Positions 1 to 9,081 of a stretch of DNA of 64,000 nt are shown piece after piece. The translations under genes were made by a program, and so were the position numbers. Under the pieces are notes generated by a model, which saw only the letters and a program-made list of their open reading frames with translations, had not been told where the DNA came from and made no database searches. This DNA comes from S5-A14a sp022766365 (lineage in GTDB: Bacteria > Bacillota > Clostridia > Peptostreptococcales > Anaerovoracaceae), in NCBI GenBank assembly GCA_050313295.1, contig JBNPLD010000009.1; one strand, written 5' to 3'. Numbering within the stretch: position 1 is the first letter of the stretch; the number at the start of each line of letters is the position of its first letter.

Positions 1-178
1 ATTTCAACATTCTTTTCAGAATGTAAAAGGCTGATTCGAATATCTTTCGGCTGTTTTCATTATGACTACATATCGTCATATTTTTCATGTTGCGACTATA
101 TATTGTTGTTTTAGATGCACGATAGGTATGCTTCCATATTTTTGGACGTGATTTTTTTAAAATGCACATTCGAAACCA

Positions 179-207
179 TTGAAATAAACATGCTTTTTTA
201 GTAAAAT
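179..207 (+). promoter_or_regulatory. Probable sigma-A promoter of tdk
   Basis: TTGAAA at 179-184 and TAAAAT at 202-207 are separated by exactly 17 bases and precede the tdk start by about 25 bases. A strong ribosome-binding site (AGGAGGG, 222-228) follows. The 178 bases upstream of this contain no coding region I can support. Confidence 0.6.
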
Positions 208-231
208 AAAAGTGTATATATAGGAGGGAAA

Positions 232-816
232 ATGGCACAGTTATATTTTAGATACAGTACCATGAATGCGGGAAAATCCATTGAGCTTATAAAGGTTGCG
301 TATAACTATGAAGAGAGAGGGAAGAGGGTTTTGACACTTGTTCCTTCTGCTGATAACCGATATGGGACCGGAGTTATAACTTCTCGAATAGGTATACAGC
401 GACAGGCTACGATGGTTTCTAACGACAGTAATATACTGGAAATCTTCATGAGAGAGAAGGAAAAAGCTGACATTGACTGTGTTTTGATAGATGAAGGACA
501 GTTTCTAAAGAAACATCACGTACAGGAGCTTGTCGAAATTGTTGACAGCTTTGATGTGCCGGTACTTGTATACGGATTGAAAAATGACTTTAGAAACGAA
601 ATGTTCGAAGGTTCATATTATCTGCTTATTTATGCAGATAAGATTGAAGAAATTAAGACCATATGCTGGTGTGGTAGAAAAGCTACTATGGTTGCCAGAA
701 TTGTAGATGGTGAGTTTGTTAAGAAGGGTGAACAGGTTGTCATCGGTGGAAACGATATGTATGTTTCTCTGTGTAGGAAGCATTATAATGACGGCAGGTT
801 CAAACCTGATAAATAG
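232..816 (+). CDS. tdk: Thymidine kinase
   Basis: Type II (TK1-like) thymidine kinase, which phosphorylates thymidine with ATP in cytosolic pyrimidine salvage. The N-terminus has the P-loop (STMNAGKS, residues about 9-16). A Walker B-like DEGQF sits near residue 87. The C-terminal part keeps zinc-lasso cysteines (CWCG and a later CRKH). At 194 residues it has the family's usual length. The ATG is preceded by AGGAGGG at 6-base spacing and by its own promoter, so it is probably monocistronic. The downstream 134 bases contain only A/T-rich sequence before the next gene. Confidence 0.95.
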   Translation: MAQLYFRYSTMNAGKSIELIKVAYNYEERGKRVLTLVPSADNRYGTGVITSRIGIQRQATMVSNDSNILEIFMREKEKADIDCVLIDEGQFLKKHHVQELVEIVDSFDVPVLVYGLKNDFRNEMFEGSYYLLIYADKIEEIKTICWCGRKATMVARIVDGEFVKKGEQVVIGGNDMYVSLCRKHYNDGRFKPDK

Positions 817-950
817 TTTTATATATTTTTTATTCATCCTATTCAGATTATTTGGAAATATTGATTGTTAATTTAAATTGTATACGTAAGTATAGATGAA
901 CTACAGATTTTCAAATATTGTGCTTTGGGACTTTCCGGACGGAGGGGAAA

Positions 951-3900
951 ATGGGACTTATAGGGGACAAAAGAAAGTTAACAGTGCTGCTTTTATTATT
1001 GGTTTTGACATCTGTAGCGTTTTTGCTGTATATCGATCCTTCTGCATTTGCTCAGGAGGATACTTTGGATGCAAAGGGCAAAATTAATGAACCCGTGGGA
1101 GTATATGTAAGGAGTGGTCCATCGGTTTCAACTGCTAAAGTAGGGGCGGCAGTTAATGGTAGAGCTTTTACGATTTATGAGGAAAAATATACTGAAAACA
1201 GCAGCTCGGCTGATACTATATGGTATAAGACGAGTTTGAACGGATATGTGAGAAGTGATTTGGCTGATATTTCCTACAACGGGAAAAAAGGAATTGTTAA
1301 TGTTTATCTTAATGCAAGAAGAGGACCATCTACGGCCTTTGGCGTAAGGTTTGTTTATTCGCCTAATGATGAAGTTAATGTGCTCACAAGGGTTGTAAAT
1401 GCCAATAATGAATTATGGTATAAGATTAAGCATAGTGATGGCTCCATGGTATATGTCTGCGGTGAATATATAACTATAAAGGACAGTCATGGGAACGCTT
1501 CCGGCGACAGTGATTCTGCCGGAAAGAAGGATAACGGTACAGGATCCGAAGGCAAGCAGACGGCCAAAGAACTTGAGGAGAATTCTCAAACTCAAACATC
1601 GACTACAGGAAAGAATTTTAGCGGCGCGGGAACTGTATTCTCTACAAGGTCAGGATTCGTTGTAAATGATGATATAGCTGCTTCTATTTACTCTGATACA
1701 TCAGAAGAATCAAGTAAAGTTGGAAGCGTAGGTCATAACACTCATTGTCGTTTTGTTGCTGAATATTTTACTTCTGAAACCGATAATTCCATGGCGAACA
1801 GATGGTACTATGTAAAGGAAAAAGGATTTATAAACGGACAGTCAATAACTGTTTACAATTATATTTCAGGTACCGGGAAGGCGACCACAAGGATATCCGG
1901 CAGAAGTGGAGCCGGTGATAGATTTCCATCAGTAGGGACAATTGAAGCAAACGATGAGATGATAGTAGTGGCCAATGCATATGATGCACATGGTAAGCTG
2001 TGGCTGAAAGTATATGAGAAAGGCAGATATAAGTATGTCGAAGCTGATTTAGTAAAGGATATATCGAAAGAAGCTGGCGGGGCAGAAGAGGCTAAGAAGG
2101 CGGAAGAAGCTCGAAAGGCGGAGGAAGCTAAGAAGGCAGAAGAAGCTAAGAAGGCAGAAGAGGCTAAGAAGGCAGAAGAAGCTCGAAAGGCAGAGGAAGC
2201 TAAGAAGGCAGAAGAGGCTAAGAAGGCAGAAGAGGCTAAGAAGGCAGAAGAAGCTAAGAAGGCAGAAGAGGCTAAGAAGGCAGAAGAAGCTCGAAAGGCA
2301 GAGGAAGCTAAGAAGGCAGAAGAGGCTCGAAAGGCAGCGAATACAAACCCTTCCGGGTCATATGGCTCAAGTGCCAGTGCATCAGGGGTTGTTAATGAAC
2401 CACTTGGGGTGTTTATAAGGCGAGCAGCATCCACGAATTCCGGTAAAGTTGGAGGAGCAGGTAGAGGGTCTCAGCTAGAGATTAACCATGAACAATTCAC
2501 GTCGTCAACCAGCAACAGTCCCGAAGATATTTGGTTTCAGACAAGTCTGGGAGGATATATACGAGCCGATCTGGTGGATGCTTCATATAGAACTTACACA
2601 GGTTACACAACGGATTGGCTTAATGTAAGGATCGGAGCCGGAACCGGATTCAGGTCTGTTAAGGTTTTAAAACCTGATACACGTATTCAGATTGTTTTAA
2701 AGGCATATGATACAAATGGTATGCTCTGGTATAAGATAAAAGACGGAAATGATTTATATTATGTATATGCAAACTATGTAGCTGATACATTGAACGGAAA
2801 TCCGGGAGAAACGTCAAATAGCGGAGGAAGCAATAATGGAAATTCCGGTAATGTGATAAGCGGGAGTACATTAACTCCAATGACATCTGCGGAGTTTGAG
2901 GCTTCAATGAATGAGCAGGGGTTTCCGGAAAGCTATAAGCCTGCATTGAGGGAGCTACATGCTCAATATCCTCACTGGCAATTCGCAGCAAGGCATACAG
3001 GTCTGGACTGGGAACAGGCATTAAATAGGCAGATTGCAAGCTCTAATCTAGTGTGGTATTCACAACCTGAAGGATATAAAGATGTAGGTCAGGATTCATA
3101 TAATTTTGATGGAGGGTATTATTATGCCAAAGATGGGACAACTTTCTTTAAGGCATCACCTCAAACGGTTGCATACTATATGGATCCGAGAAATTTCTTG
3201 AAACCTGACGGAATATTCATGTTTGAGGATCTCCACTATAACGGAAAGTTCCAGACGAATGATGCTGTTAGAGATGTGCTTAATTCTACAAGGTTGCCTG
3301 AGGGGACAGAGAGATATTTTGTAGAAGCGGGTGCAAGTTATAATGTGAGTCCTGTTTATCTGGCATGCAAGGTAGTGGCAGAAATCGGCGGAAGTACGGG
3401 AAATATAGATGGGCATTCGTTCACTTATGGAGGGCGTACATATCAAGATGCTTATAATCCGTTCAATATAGGAGCGTCAGATTCGGCATATGGAAATCCT
3501 GCTGCTAAAGGATTGGTTTGGGCAATCTCGGGTAATTCATATCTTAGACCTTGGAATACATTGGAGAAATCCATAAAGGGCGGGGCTATGTTTATATCAA
3601 GTGACTTCATTGCCAATAATCAGCATTCAATGTATTATGAGAGATTTAATGTGAATAATGGATTAGGTAATGTAGGAACTCATCAGTATATGACAGCTAT
3701 TTATGGGCCAAGGAATCAAGCATCAAGCCAGTTCGGCAGCTATAGCAATCTAGGACTTCTAGACAAGGCATTTTGTTTCGAAATACCTGTATTTGAGAAT
3801 ATGCCATCACGAGCAACTCCGGAACCGCCTACAGGACATAACAACGCATTCCTGAAGAATTTATCTGTCAGTGTTGGTGGTCAAAGCATAAGCTTGGATA

Positions 3901-4124
3901 AAGAATTCCATAGATTTACTAATGATTATGTGATTAATGGAGTAAGTTCCGGAGCATCATATGCAACCATAAACGCTGTTCCGTATAGAGCTGATGTTTC
4001 TATCAGTTATAATGGAGGACCGGGAAACAAGATTTATCTAAAATCAGGTGACAATGTTATCAGTATTGAAGTTATTTCACCTTCAGGCAGGGCCGTTCGA
4101 TATAATGTCACAATCAGGAGATAA
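951..4124 (+). CDS. Secreted multi-SH3 cell-wall glucosaminidase
   Basis: Large exported peptidoglycan hydrolase of 1057 residues. I start it at ATG 951 because GGAGGGG lies just upstream; the open frame continues back to a TTG at 918 without support. Order of parts: basic N-terminus and hydrophobic signal segment ending near FAQ; about four bacterial SH3-like wall-binding repeats (roughly residues 45-380); a spacer of 14 AEEAKK/AEEARK hexapeptides; two more SH3-like repeats (about 480-615); a glucosaminidase domain (about 650-945, with AEIGGS and YNPFNIGA); and a C-terminal cadherin-like beta-sandwich. It probably cleaves glycan strands at septa or during separation. There is no LPXTG or second membrane segment, so attachment should be through SH3 binding. 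Confidence 0.88.
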   Translation: MGLIGDKRKLTVLLLLLVLTSVAFLLYIDPSAFAQEDTLDAKGKINEPVGVYVRSGPSVSTAKVGAAVNGRAFTIYEEKYTENSSSADTIWYKTSLNGYVRSDLADISYNGKKGIVNVYLNARRGPSTAFGVRFVYSPNDEVNVLTRVVNANNELWYKIKHSDGSMVYVCGEYITIKDSHGNASGDSDSAGKKDNGTGSEGKQTAKELEENSQTQTSTTGKNFSGAGTVFSTRSGFVVNDDIAASIYSDTSEESSKVGSVGHNTHCRFVAEYFTSETDNSMANRWYYVKEKGFINGQSITVYNYISGTGKATTRISGRSGAGDRFPSVGTIEANDEMIVVANAYDAHGKLWLKVYEKGRYKYVEADLVKDISKEAGGAEEAKKAEEARKAEEAKKAEEAKKAEEAKKAEEARKAEEAKKAEEAKKAEEAKKAEEAKKAEEAKKAEEARKAEEAKKAEEARKAANTNPSGSYGSSASASGVVNEPLGVFIRRAASTNSGKVGGAGRGSQLEINHEQFTSSTSNSPEDIWFQTSLGGYIRADLVDASYRTYTGYTTDWLNVRIGAGTGFRSVKVLKPDTRIQIVLKAYDTNGMLWYKIKDGNDLYYVYANYVADTLNGNPGETSNSGGSNNGNSGNVISGSTLTPMTSAEFEASMNEQGFPESYKPALRELHAQYPHWQFAARHTGLDWEQALNRQIASSNLVWYSQPEGYKDVGQDSYNFDGGYYYAKDGTTFFKASPQTVAYYMDPRNFLKPDGIFMFEDLHYNGKFQTNDAVRDVLNSTRLPEGTERYFVEAGASYNVSPVYLACKVVAEIGGSTGNIDGHSFTYGGRTYQDAYNPFNIGASDSAYGNPAAKGLVWAISGNSYLRPWNTLEKSIKGGAMFISSDFIANNQHSMYYERFNVNNGLGNVGTHQYMTAIYGPRNQASSQFGSYSNLGLLDKAFCFEIPVFENMPSRATPEPPTGHNNAFLKNLSVSVGGQSISLDKEFHRFTNDYVINGVSSGASYATINAVPYRADVSISYNGGPGNKIYLKSGDNVISIEVISPSGRAVRYNVTIRR
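2083..2334 (+). repeat. 14 tandem copies of an 18-bp coding repeat
   Basis: Fourteen consecutive 18-bp units encode AEEAKK or AEEARK. The units differ at synonymous positions (GAA/GAG, GCT) and by AAG or CGA at residue 5. The product should be a highly charged, rigid single alpha-helix or coiled-coil stalk separating two SH3 groups. Such near-identical units are prone to slippage, so copy number may vary between strains. Confidence 0.95.
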
Positions 4125-4231
4125 GAAGGCTTGTATATGTTAATCCATTAGCAAGTGGTATAGACTAATGGATAATAATCTTATATATAAAAGGTTAGGG
4201 ATGCTAATCTGAGTTTGATAAATCCAATGTA

Positions 4232-4271
4232 AAAAATAGTGTAATCTCAGAAATGATACTACACTATTTTT
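4232..4271. terminator. Bidirectional intrinsic terminator
   Basis: Perfect 12-bp inverted repeat (AAAAATAGTGTA at 4232-4243, complement at 4260-4271) flanked by T-runs on both strands, between the convergent autolysin gene and the radical SAM gene. A second hairpin (ATCCATTAG, 4143-4151/4165-4173) lies nearer the autolysin stop but has no T-run. Confidence 0.8.
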
Positions 4272-5226
4272 CTTTTTTGCATCCCTGCACACTACCTCGC
4301 TTTGACAGTTCATGATAAATGCCATTAAGGATACTTCTTTTTTTGTAACTCCATTGTGGAGAAATCAGTGTTTTTCTCGGAGCATCTCCTGTCATGCGGT
4401 GTATAACGATGTTGTAGGGAATAATTTCCAGGAGATCACAGACAAGATTTACATAGTCTTCGAGAGAATCAAAGGCGGTATAATTCCTGTGAGTTTTTGC
4501 TAACGGGCTGCCTTCTATGATATTTAGAAGATGGAGTTTAAGTCCCCATATATTCAGATTGCAGACATACTCTACTGATTCTGCCATATTCTCTCTGCTC
4601 TCTCCGGGAAGTCCGAGAATCAAATGGGTGACCACCTTGATTCCACGACTTTGCAGTCGTTTAACACAATCTTCATACACAGAAAGATCGTAGCAACGGT
4701 TTATAAATTTAGCTGTTTGTTCGTGTATAGTTTGAAGTCCCAATTCAACCCAGAGTAATGTTGAGCGGTTAAGTTCCGCAAGAAGGTCAAGCACATCATC
4801 ATCTATGCAGTCGGGGCGAGTACCGATAACAATTCCCTTAATATGCGGATCGGAGAGAGCAGCATAGAACTTTTCCCTCAGTTCCGAAATCGGTGCATAT
4901 GTGTTCGTATGACTCTGAAAATACGCCAGATAATATGAATTTGGCCATTTTTCCCTGAGAAGAGATATCTGTTCCTGAATACTTTTTGAAATATCTTTTG
5001 CGGATAAAGCTGAAGAAGCCATATCTCCGCTTCCGGACTCTGAACAGAACACACATCCTCCATAACCCTTGGTACCGTCTCTGTTGGGACAGGTGAATCC
5101 TCCGTCGATTGAAAGTTTTACAGTTTTTTTACCGAAATACCTTTTCAGATAATCGCTTAGAGTATTTATAGGAGCTTTTTTTTTACCTTGAAAATTTTCT
5201 ATGATCAATTTGTTGTCTCCAGTCAT
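4264..5226 (-). CDS. Radical SAM protein, YhcC/TIGR01212 family
   Basis: Radical SAM enzyme of the YhcC type, molecular substrate unknown. Near the N-terminus it has the family's cluster motif, reading CPNRDGTKGYGGCVFC, in which the spacing before the CxxC pair is longer than the common CxxxCxxC. A Gly-rich SAM-binding stretch (LILGLPGE) and a later domain typical of the family follow. I place the start at ATG 5226 (about 320 residues); the frame stays open to a TTG at 5268, and neither start has a convincing ribosome-binding site. It is divergent from the QueH-AsnA gene, with only about 100 bases between starts, so promoters overlap there. Confidence 0.85.
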   Translation of the reverse strand: MTGDNKLIIENFQGKKKAPINTLSDYLKRYFGKKTVKLSIDGGFTCPNRDGTKGYGGCVFCSESGSGDMASSALSAKDISKSIQEQISLLREKWPNSYYLAYFQSHTNTYAPISELREKFYAALSDPHIKGIVIGTRPDCIDDDVLDLLAELNRSTLLWVELGLQTIHEQTAKFINRCYDLSVYEDCVKRLQSRGIKVVTHLILGLPGESRENMAESVEYVCNLNIWGLKLHLLNIIEGSPLAKTHRNYTAFDSLEDYVNLVCDLLEIIPYNIVIHRMTGDAPRKTLISPQWSYKKRSILNGIYHELSKRGSVQGCKKEK

Positions 5227-5324
5227 ATTTAATATATCAATGATACCATTTCTAATCTTTATCGCCAAGAGCTTTTGTGATATAATATCTTTGAACTTTT
5301 GTGTTTAGAAAAGGGTGATAATGA

Positions 5325-7100
5325 TTGAATAATGATGAAAAACACCGTGAAGAGGTAGAACTTGTCAGAGGTGAATTTGCAGCGGAGCCGTTTTATAGAA
5401 GTGATGAAGGTAGAGATGATATTTGCTTTTCTTTTGACAGGGAGAAAGAAGTCTGTAAACCTACTGTTTTGTTGCACTCATGTTGCGGGCCTTGCAGCAC
5501 ATCTGTAATAGATAGATTGGTCTCAGATTACGATGTAATTGTATATTTCTTCAACCCTAATATTGATGATACAGATGAGTACCTGAAAAGAAAGAACACT
5601 CAAGAGGAATTCATTTTAAGATACAACAAGATTAATAATGCGAATGTTCAGTTTATACAGGGTAGCTATGACCCGGATGATTTTTATACATGTGTAGAAG
5701 GGTTGGAAGATGAACCTGAGGGTGGTATGAGGTGCCCTGTCTGCTTTGAACTTAGACTCAGAGCCACCGCTGATAAAGCTTTAGAGATGGGAATTAAGCT
5801 TTTCGGCACTACTTTAACAGTCAGTCCTCATAAGAACTACCGTATTATTTCCGCAATAGGGCAGGAAATTGCCAAGGAAAAGAATCTGGAATTTTTAGAT
5901 TTAGACTTTAAGAAAAAGGCCGGATTTCAGAAGAGTATAGAGATGTCGAGAGAATATGAGCTTTACAGGCAGAATTTCTGCGGTTGCAGTTTCGCAAGGG
6001 AAATCGCAGATCAAAATAGATCCGGAGCCAATAAAAATAAATCTGCAAAGGATGAAAAGAAACAAAACCTGAAAGGAAATTTGAGAATGAGAAATAGATT
6101 AGTTATTCCTAAAAATTATAATCCGATACTTGACCAGATTGAGACTCAGAGGGCTATTAAGAAGATTAAAGATTATTTTCAGCAGGAACTGGCCTATGGT
6201 TTGCAGCTCAGGCGTGTTTCGGCTCCACTGTTTGTTCAGCCGGAAACAGGGTTAAATGATAATCTGAACGGAACAGAGAGAAGGGTTACATTTTCACTTA
6301 AGGGAATGGGAGAGGCAGAAGTTGAAATCGTTCAGTCCCTTGCCAAGTGGAAGAGAATGGCACTTGGCAAGTACCGAATTCCTGTGGGAAAGGGAATCTA
6401 CACGGATATGAATGCAATCAGAAGAGATGAGGATCTTGACAACCTTCACTCTGTGTATGTGGATCAGTGGGATTGGGAAAAGGTAATAACCAAGGAGGAC
6501 AGGTCTGAAGAATATCTCAGGGAGACGGTCAATACCATATACAATTCAATTAAGAACCTCGGTGATTATGTAAATCGCCTTTACAGGAATATCAGGACTA
6601 CTTTACCGAATGAGATATTTTTCATAACCTCACAGGAGCTTGAAGATATGTATCCTGATCTGTCTCCGGAGGAACGTGAGAACCAAATAGTCAAACAGCA
6701 CGGAGCTGTCTTTATCAGAGGCATAGGCGGCAGGCTAAAATCCGGAGAAAAGCATGACGGAAGATCCCCTGACTATGATGACTGGAACCTTAACGGAGAT
6801 ATTATTTTGTGGAATGATGTTCTGGATATGGCTTTTGAGATTTCTTCAATGGGTATCAGAGTCGATGAGGTCGCTATGGAAAGACAGCTTGAGGAATCCG
6901 GGAACCTGGAAAGGAAGAAATGCTCGTTTCATAAGGCCGTTTTGGCGGGAGAATTGCCGTATTCAATCGGCGGTGGCATAGGACAGAGCAGATTATGCAT
7001 GTATTTTCTCAGAAAAGCTCATATAGGAGAGGTTCAGGCATCTGTGTGGCCTGAGGATATGGTTAGAGAGTGTAGAGAAAACGGTATATTTTTGCTGTAG
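5325..7100 (+). CDS. QueH-AsnA fusion: epoxyqueuosine reductase + asparagine synthetase A
   Basis: A single uninterrupted 591-residue frame joins two enzymes. Residues about 45-230 are QueH-like (CCGPC near residue 54, CPVC near 137, FCGC near 223), the non-cobalamin epoxyqueuosine reductase that completes queuosine in tRNA. Residues about 260-591 are AsnA, ammonia-dependent asparagine synthetase, with DNLNGTE, SLAKWKR, LHSVYVDQWDWE, SSMGIRVD and GGGIGQSR, all typical of the class II synthetase-like fold. The linker (about 230-258) is Lys/Asn-rich and probably disordered. An in-frame ATG at 6087 has AAAGGA upstream, so a separate AsnA could also be translated. The start is TTG 5325 after AAAAGGG. 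PriA follows 18 bases later. Confidence 0.88.
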   Translation: MNNDEKHREEVELVRGEFAAEPFYRSDEGRDDICFSFDREKEVCKPTVLLHSCCGPCSTSVIDRLVSDYDVIVYFFNPNIDDTDEYLKRKNTQEEFILRYNKINNANVQFIQGSYDPDDFYTCVEGLEDEPEGGMRCPVCFELRLRATADKALEMGIKLFGTTLTVSPHKNYRIISAIGQEIAKEKNLEFLDLDFKKKAGFQKSIEMSREYELYRQNFCGCSFAREIADQNRSGANKNKSAKDEKKQNLKGNLRMRNRLVIPKNYNPILDQIETQRAIKKIKDYFQQELAYGLQLRRVSAPLFVQPETGLNDNLNGTERRVTFSLKGMGEAEVEIVQSLAKWKRMALGKYRIPVGKGIYTDMNAIRRDEDLDNLHSVYVDQWDWEKVITKEDRSEEYLRETVNTIYNSIKNLGDYVNRLYRNIRTTLPNEIFFITSQELEDMYPDLSPEERENQIVKQHGAVFIRGIGGRLKSGEKHDGRSPDYDDWNLNGDIILWNDVLDMAFEISSMGIRVDEVAMERQLEESGNLERKKCSFHKAVLAGELPYSIGGGIGQSRLCMYFLRKAHIGEVQASVWPEDMVRECRENGIFLL

Positions 7101-7118
7101 AAGGGATTTCATTTCAAT

Positions 7119-9038
7119 ATGAAATACTATAATCTTGTTGTGGATAATAGAAGCAGGATTACGGATATGACTTACACCTATTCGGGTCCTGACGGGATTC
7201 CGACAGGTACTATTGTGTCGGTGCCGTTTGGAAAGGGAAACCGGTTGAAACTTGCTGTTGTCTGCGATGAAATTCAAATACCGGAGATGGATAATGCCGA
7301 AGATATAGAAATTAAAGCTATTGACTCAATATTGACGGACTTTACGCTGACAAAAGAAGCGGTAGATACGGCTATGTGGATGACATCAAGGTATGGGATA
7401 AGGCGAATAGATGCATTGAGACTTTTCTTTCCCCAGGGTACCAAGGCAAAAAAGAAGCAGCCTAAGGATTTTGTTAAAGAAGTATGCCCTGAGGGCATGA
7501 AGATAGAAAAGCTCACAAGGGAACAGGAAAATGTAATTAATAATCTCTTAAAGTGTATACCCGAGAAAGCCACGTATGTAAGTGATGTGCATGGGAAAGC
7601 AACAGAAATTGTTGCAAAGAAACGGAATACCAATGTCTGTTCTGCGGAGCAAGGTAGAACAATAACGAAAGCATATCTCGTTCACGGAGTCACAGGAAGC
7701 GGAAAAACCGAGGTATACTTCCAGGTCATATCAAGAATTCTTGATGCAGGACTTGGAGCTATATACCTTGTACCGGAAATAACCCACATAAATCAGGTCT
7801 TAAGAAGACTTGTAAGCAGGTTCGGGCATGACAGGATTGCTGTTTTTCACAGCAGACTTACTCCTTCTCAGAGATTTTATCAATGGCATAAGATTTCTTC
7901 CGGAAAAGCGAAGATTGCTCTAGGTACAAGGAGCGCAGCATTTGCACCACTTGAGCACATAGGTGTCATCATAATGGACGAGGAGCACGAAAATGCATAC
8001 AAATCCGATATGAATCCAAAGTATGATACTATTGATGTTGCCTACAAAAGAGCATCCTTAAGTGATGCTCTCCTCATTTTGGGCTCAGCTACACCATCTG
8101 TTGTTTCATATTACAGAGCAGAAAAGGGGATATATAAACTTTTAAAGCTAAAAAAAAGGTTTAACGAGGTGCCGCTTCCGAAAATGGAAGTTGTGGACAT
8201 GAATACTGAAATGAGACAGGGTAATCTGGGGATAATAAGCGGAAGGCTGTACGAAGAAATCAGAAAGAACGTGGAGTCCGGAAAGCAAGCTATATTGTTC
8301 GTAAACCGAAGAGATTATACGAAGAAGGTTGAAGAAACCTGTGACAGACTGTTTTCGGATTTGAATGTTATCAGGCTGGATATGGATATTGCAGGATCAG
8401 GAAATATCGGAGATAAGATTCTTGATGAATTTGAACTTGGGCTTCATGACATACTCATAGGGACACAGATCATTGCGAAGAGCATAGATTACAAGAATGT
8501 CGGTCTGGTGGGAATCATATCGGCAGATACTTCTATAAAATCAGGAGACTATAGAGGAGGAGAGCGAACCTTTCAGCTGATTACACAGGTTTCCGGACGA
8601 GCCGGAAGGGGAAGAGATCGCGGAAAGGTTATTATTCAGACCATGAATCCCGACAGTTTCTATATAAAGTCAGCTGTTGATAATGATTACGAGACTTTTT
8701 ACAGAAGGGAAATTGCAATTAGAGATGGACTTATGTTACCTCCGTTTTCAGATATTGTGGAAATCGCTTTGAGCGGAAAGACTTTTGATGCGTGTATGAG
8801 AAAAATGCATGAGTATTTAGACTACATTGGTGGAATAAATACACTGAGAAATTTAGATATTCTTTCTCCTAAGGAGGATTTAATATTTAGAGGTGACGGA
8901 AAATCAAGGGTTGTTGCAACGTGTAAGTGTCCGAGAAATCTTAGATCGGTTTTGGTGGCAACCGTGGGCGTTTATGGGAAGAAGCTAGCATATGATAGGG
9001 ATGGCACCAGCATAATGCTGGATATTAACCCATATTGA
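7119..9038 (+). CDS. priA: Primosomal helicase PriA lacking the zinc-binding region
   Basis: Superfamily 2 DNA helicase that restarts stalled replication forks. Visible motifs: Walker A (HGVTGSGKTEVY), DEEH box, GSATPS, and the C-terminal helicase block TQVSGRAGRG. It is 639 residues, against roughly 730-800 in most relatives. The missing part is specific: NRRDY is followed directly by TKKVEE (about 8300-8335), where other PriA proteins carry some 60 residues with eight zinc-ligating cysteines. The frame is continuous, so this is not a visible frameshift. It lies between the QueH-AsnA gene and def, the usual Firmicutes neighbourhood of priA. Confidence 0.9.
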   Translation: MKYYNLVVDNRSRITDMTYTYSGPDGIPTGTIVSVPFGKGNRLKLAVVCDEIQIPEMDNAEDIEIKAIDSILTDFTLTKEAVDTAMWMTSRYGIRRIDALRLFFPQGTKAKKKQPKDFVKEVCPEGMKIEKLTREQENVINNLLKCIPEKATYVSDVHGKATEIVAKKRNTNVCSAEQGRTITKAYLVHGVTGSGKTEVYFQVISRILDAGLGAIYLVPEITHINQVLRRLVSRFGHDRIAVFHSRLTPSQRFYQWHKISSGKAKIALGTRSAAFAPLEHIGVIIMDEEHENAYKSDMNPKYDTIDVAYKRASLSDALLILGSATPSVVSYYRAEKGIYKLLKLKKRFNEVPLPKMEVVDMNTEMRQGNLGIISGRLYEEIRKNVESGKQAILFVNRRDYTKKVEETCDRLFSDLNVIRLDMDIAGSGNIGDKILDEFELGLHDILIGTQIIAKSIDYKNVGLVGIISADTSIKSGDYRGGERTFQLITQVSGRAGRGRDRGKVIIQTMNPDSFYIKSAVDNDYETFYRREIAIRDGLMLPPFSDIVEIALSGKTFDACMRKMHEYLDYIGGINTLRNLDILSPKEDLIFRGDGKSRVVATCKCPRNLRSVLVATVGVYGKKLAYDRDGTSIMLDINPY

Positions 9039-9081
9039 TAAACTTGTATATTTGTATGATTAAAGTGGAATAGGAGGGTTT

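Noticed and set aside
2083..2334. Repeat array resembling CRISPR by regular spacing
   Set aside because: Units are contiguous 18-mers in frame, without spacers, inside a protein gene.
1859..2434. 191-codon open frame antisense to the AEEAKK repeats
   Set aside because: It is the mirror of a repetitive coding region (Ser/Ala/Phe/Leu repeats), without a ribosome-binding site.
5990..6110. Sequencing frameshift joining queH and asnA
   Set aside because: The linker is a plausible Lys/Asn-rich coding segment in a single frame, and no queH stop is visible; kept as a true fusion, with read checking advised.
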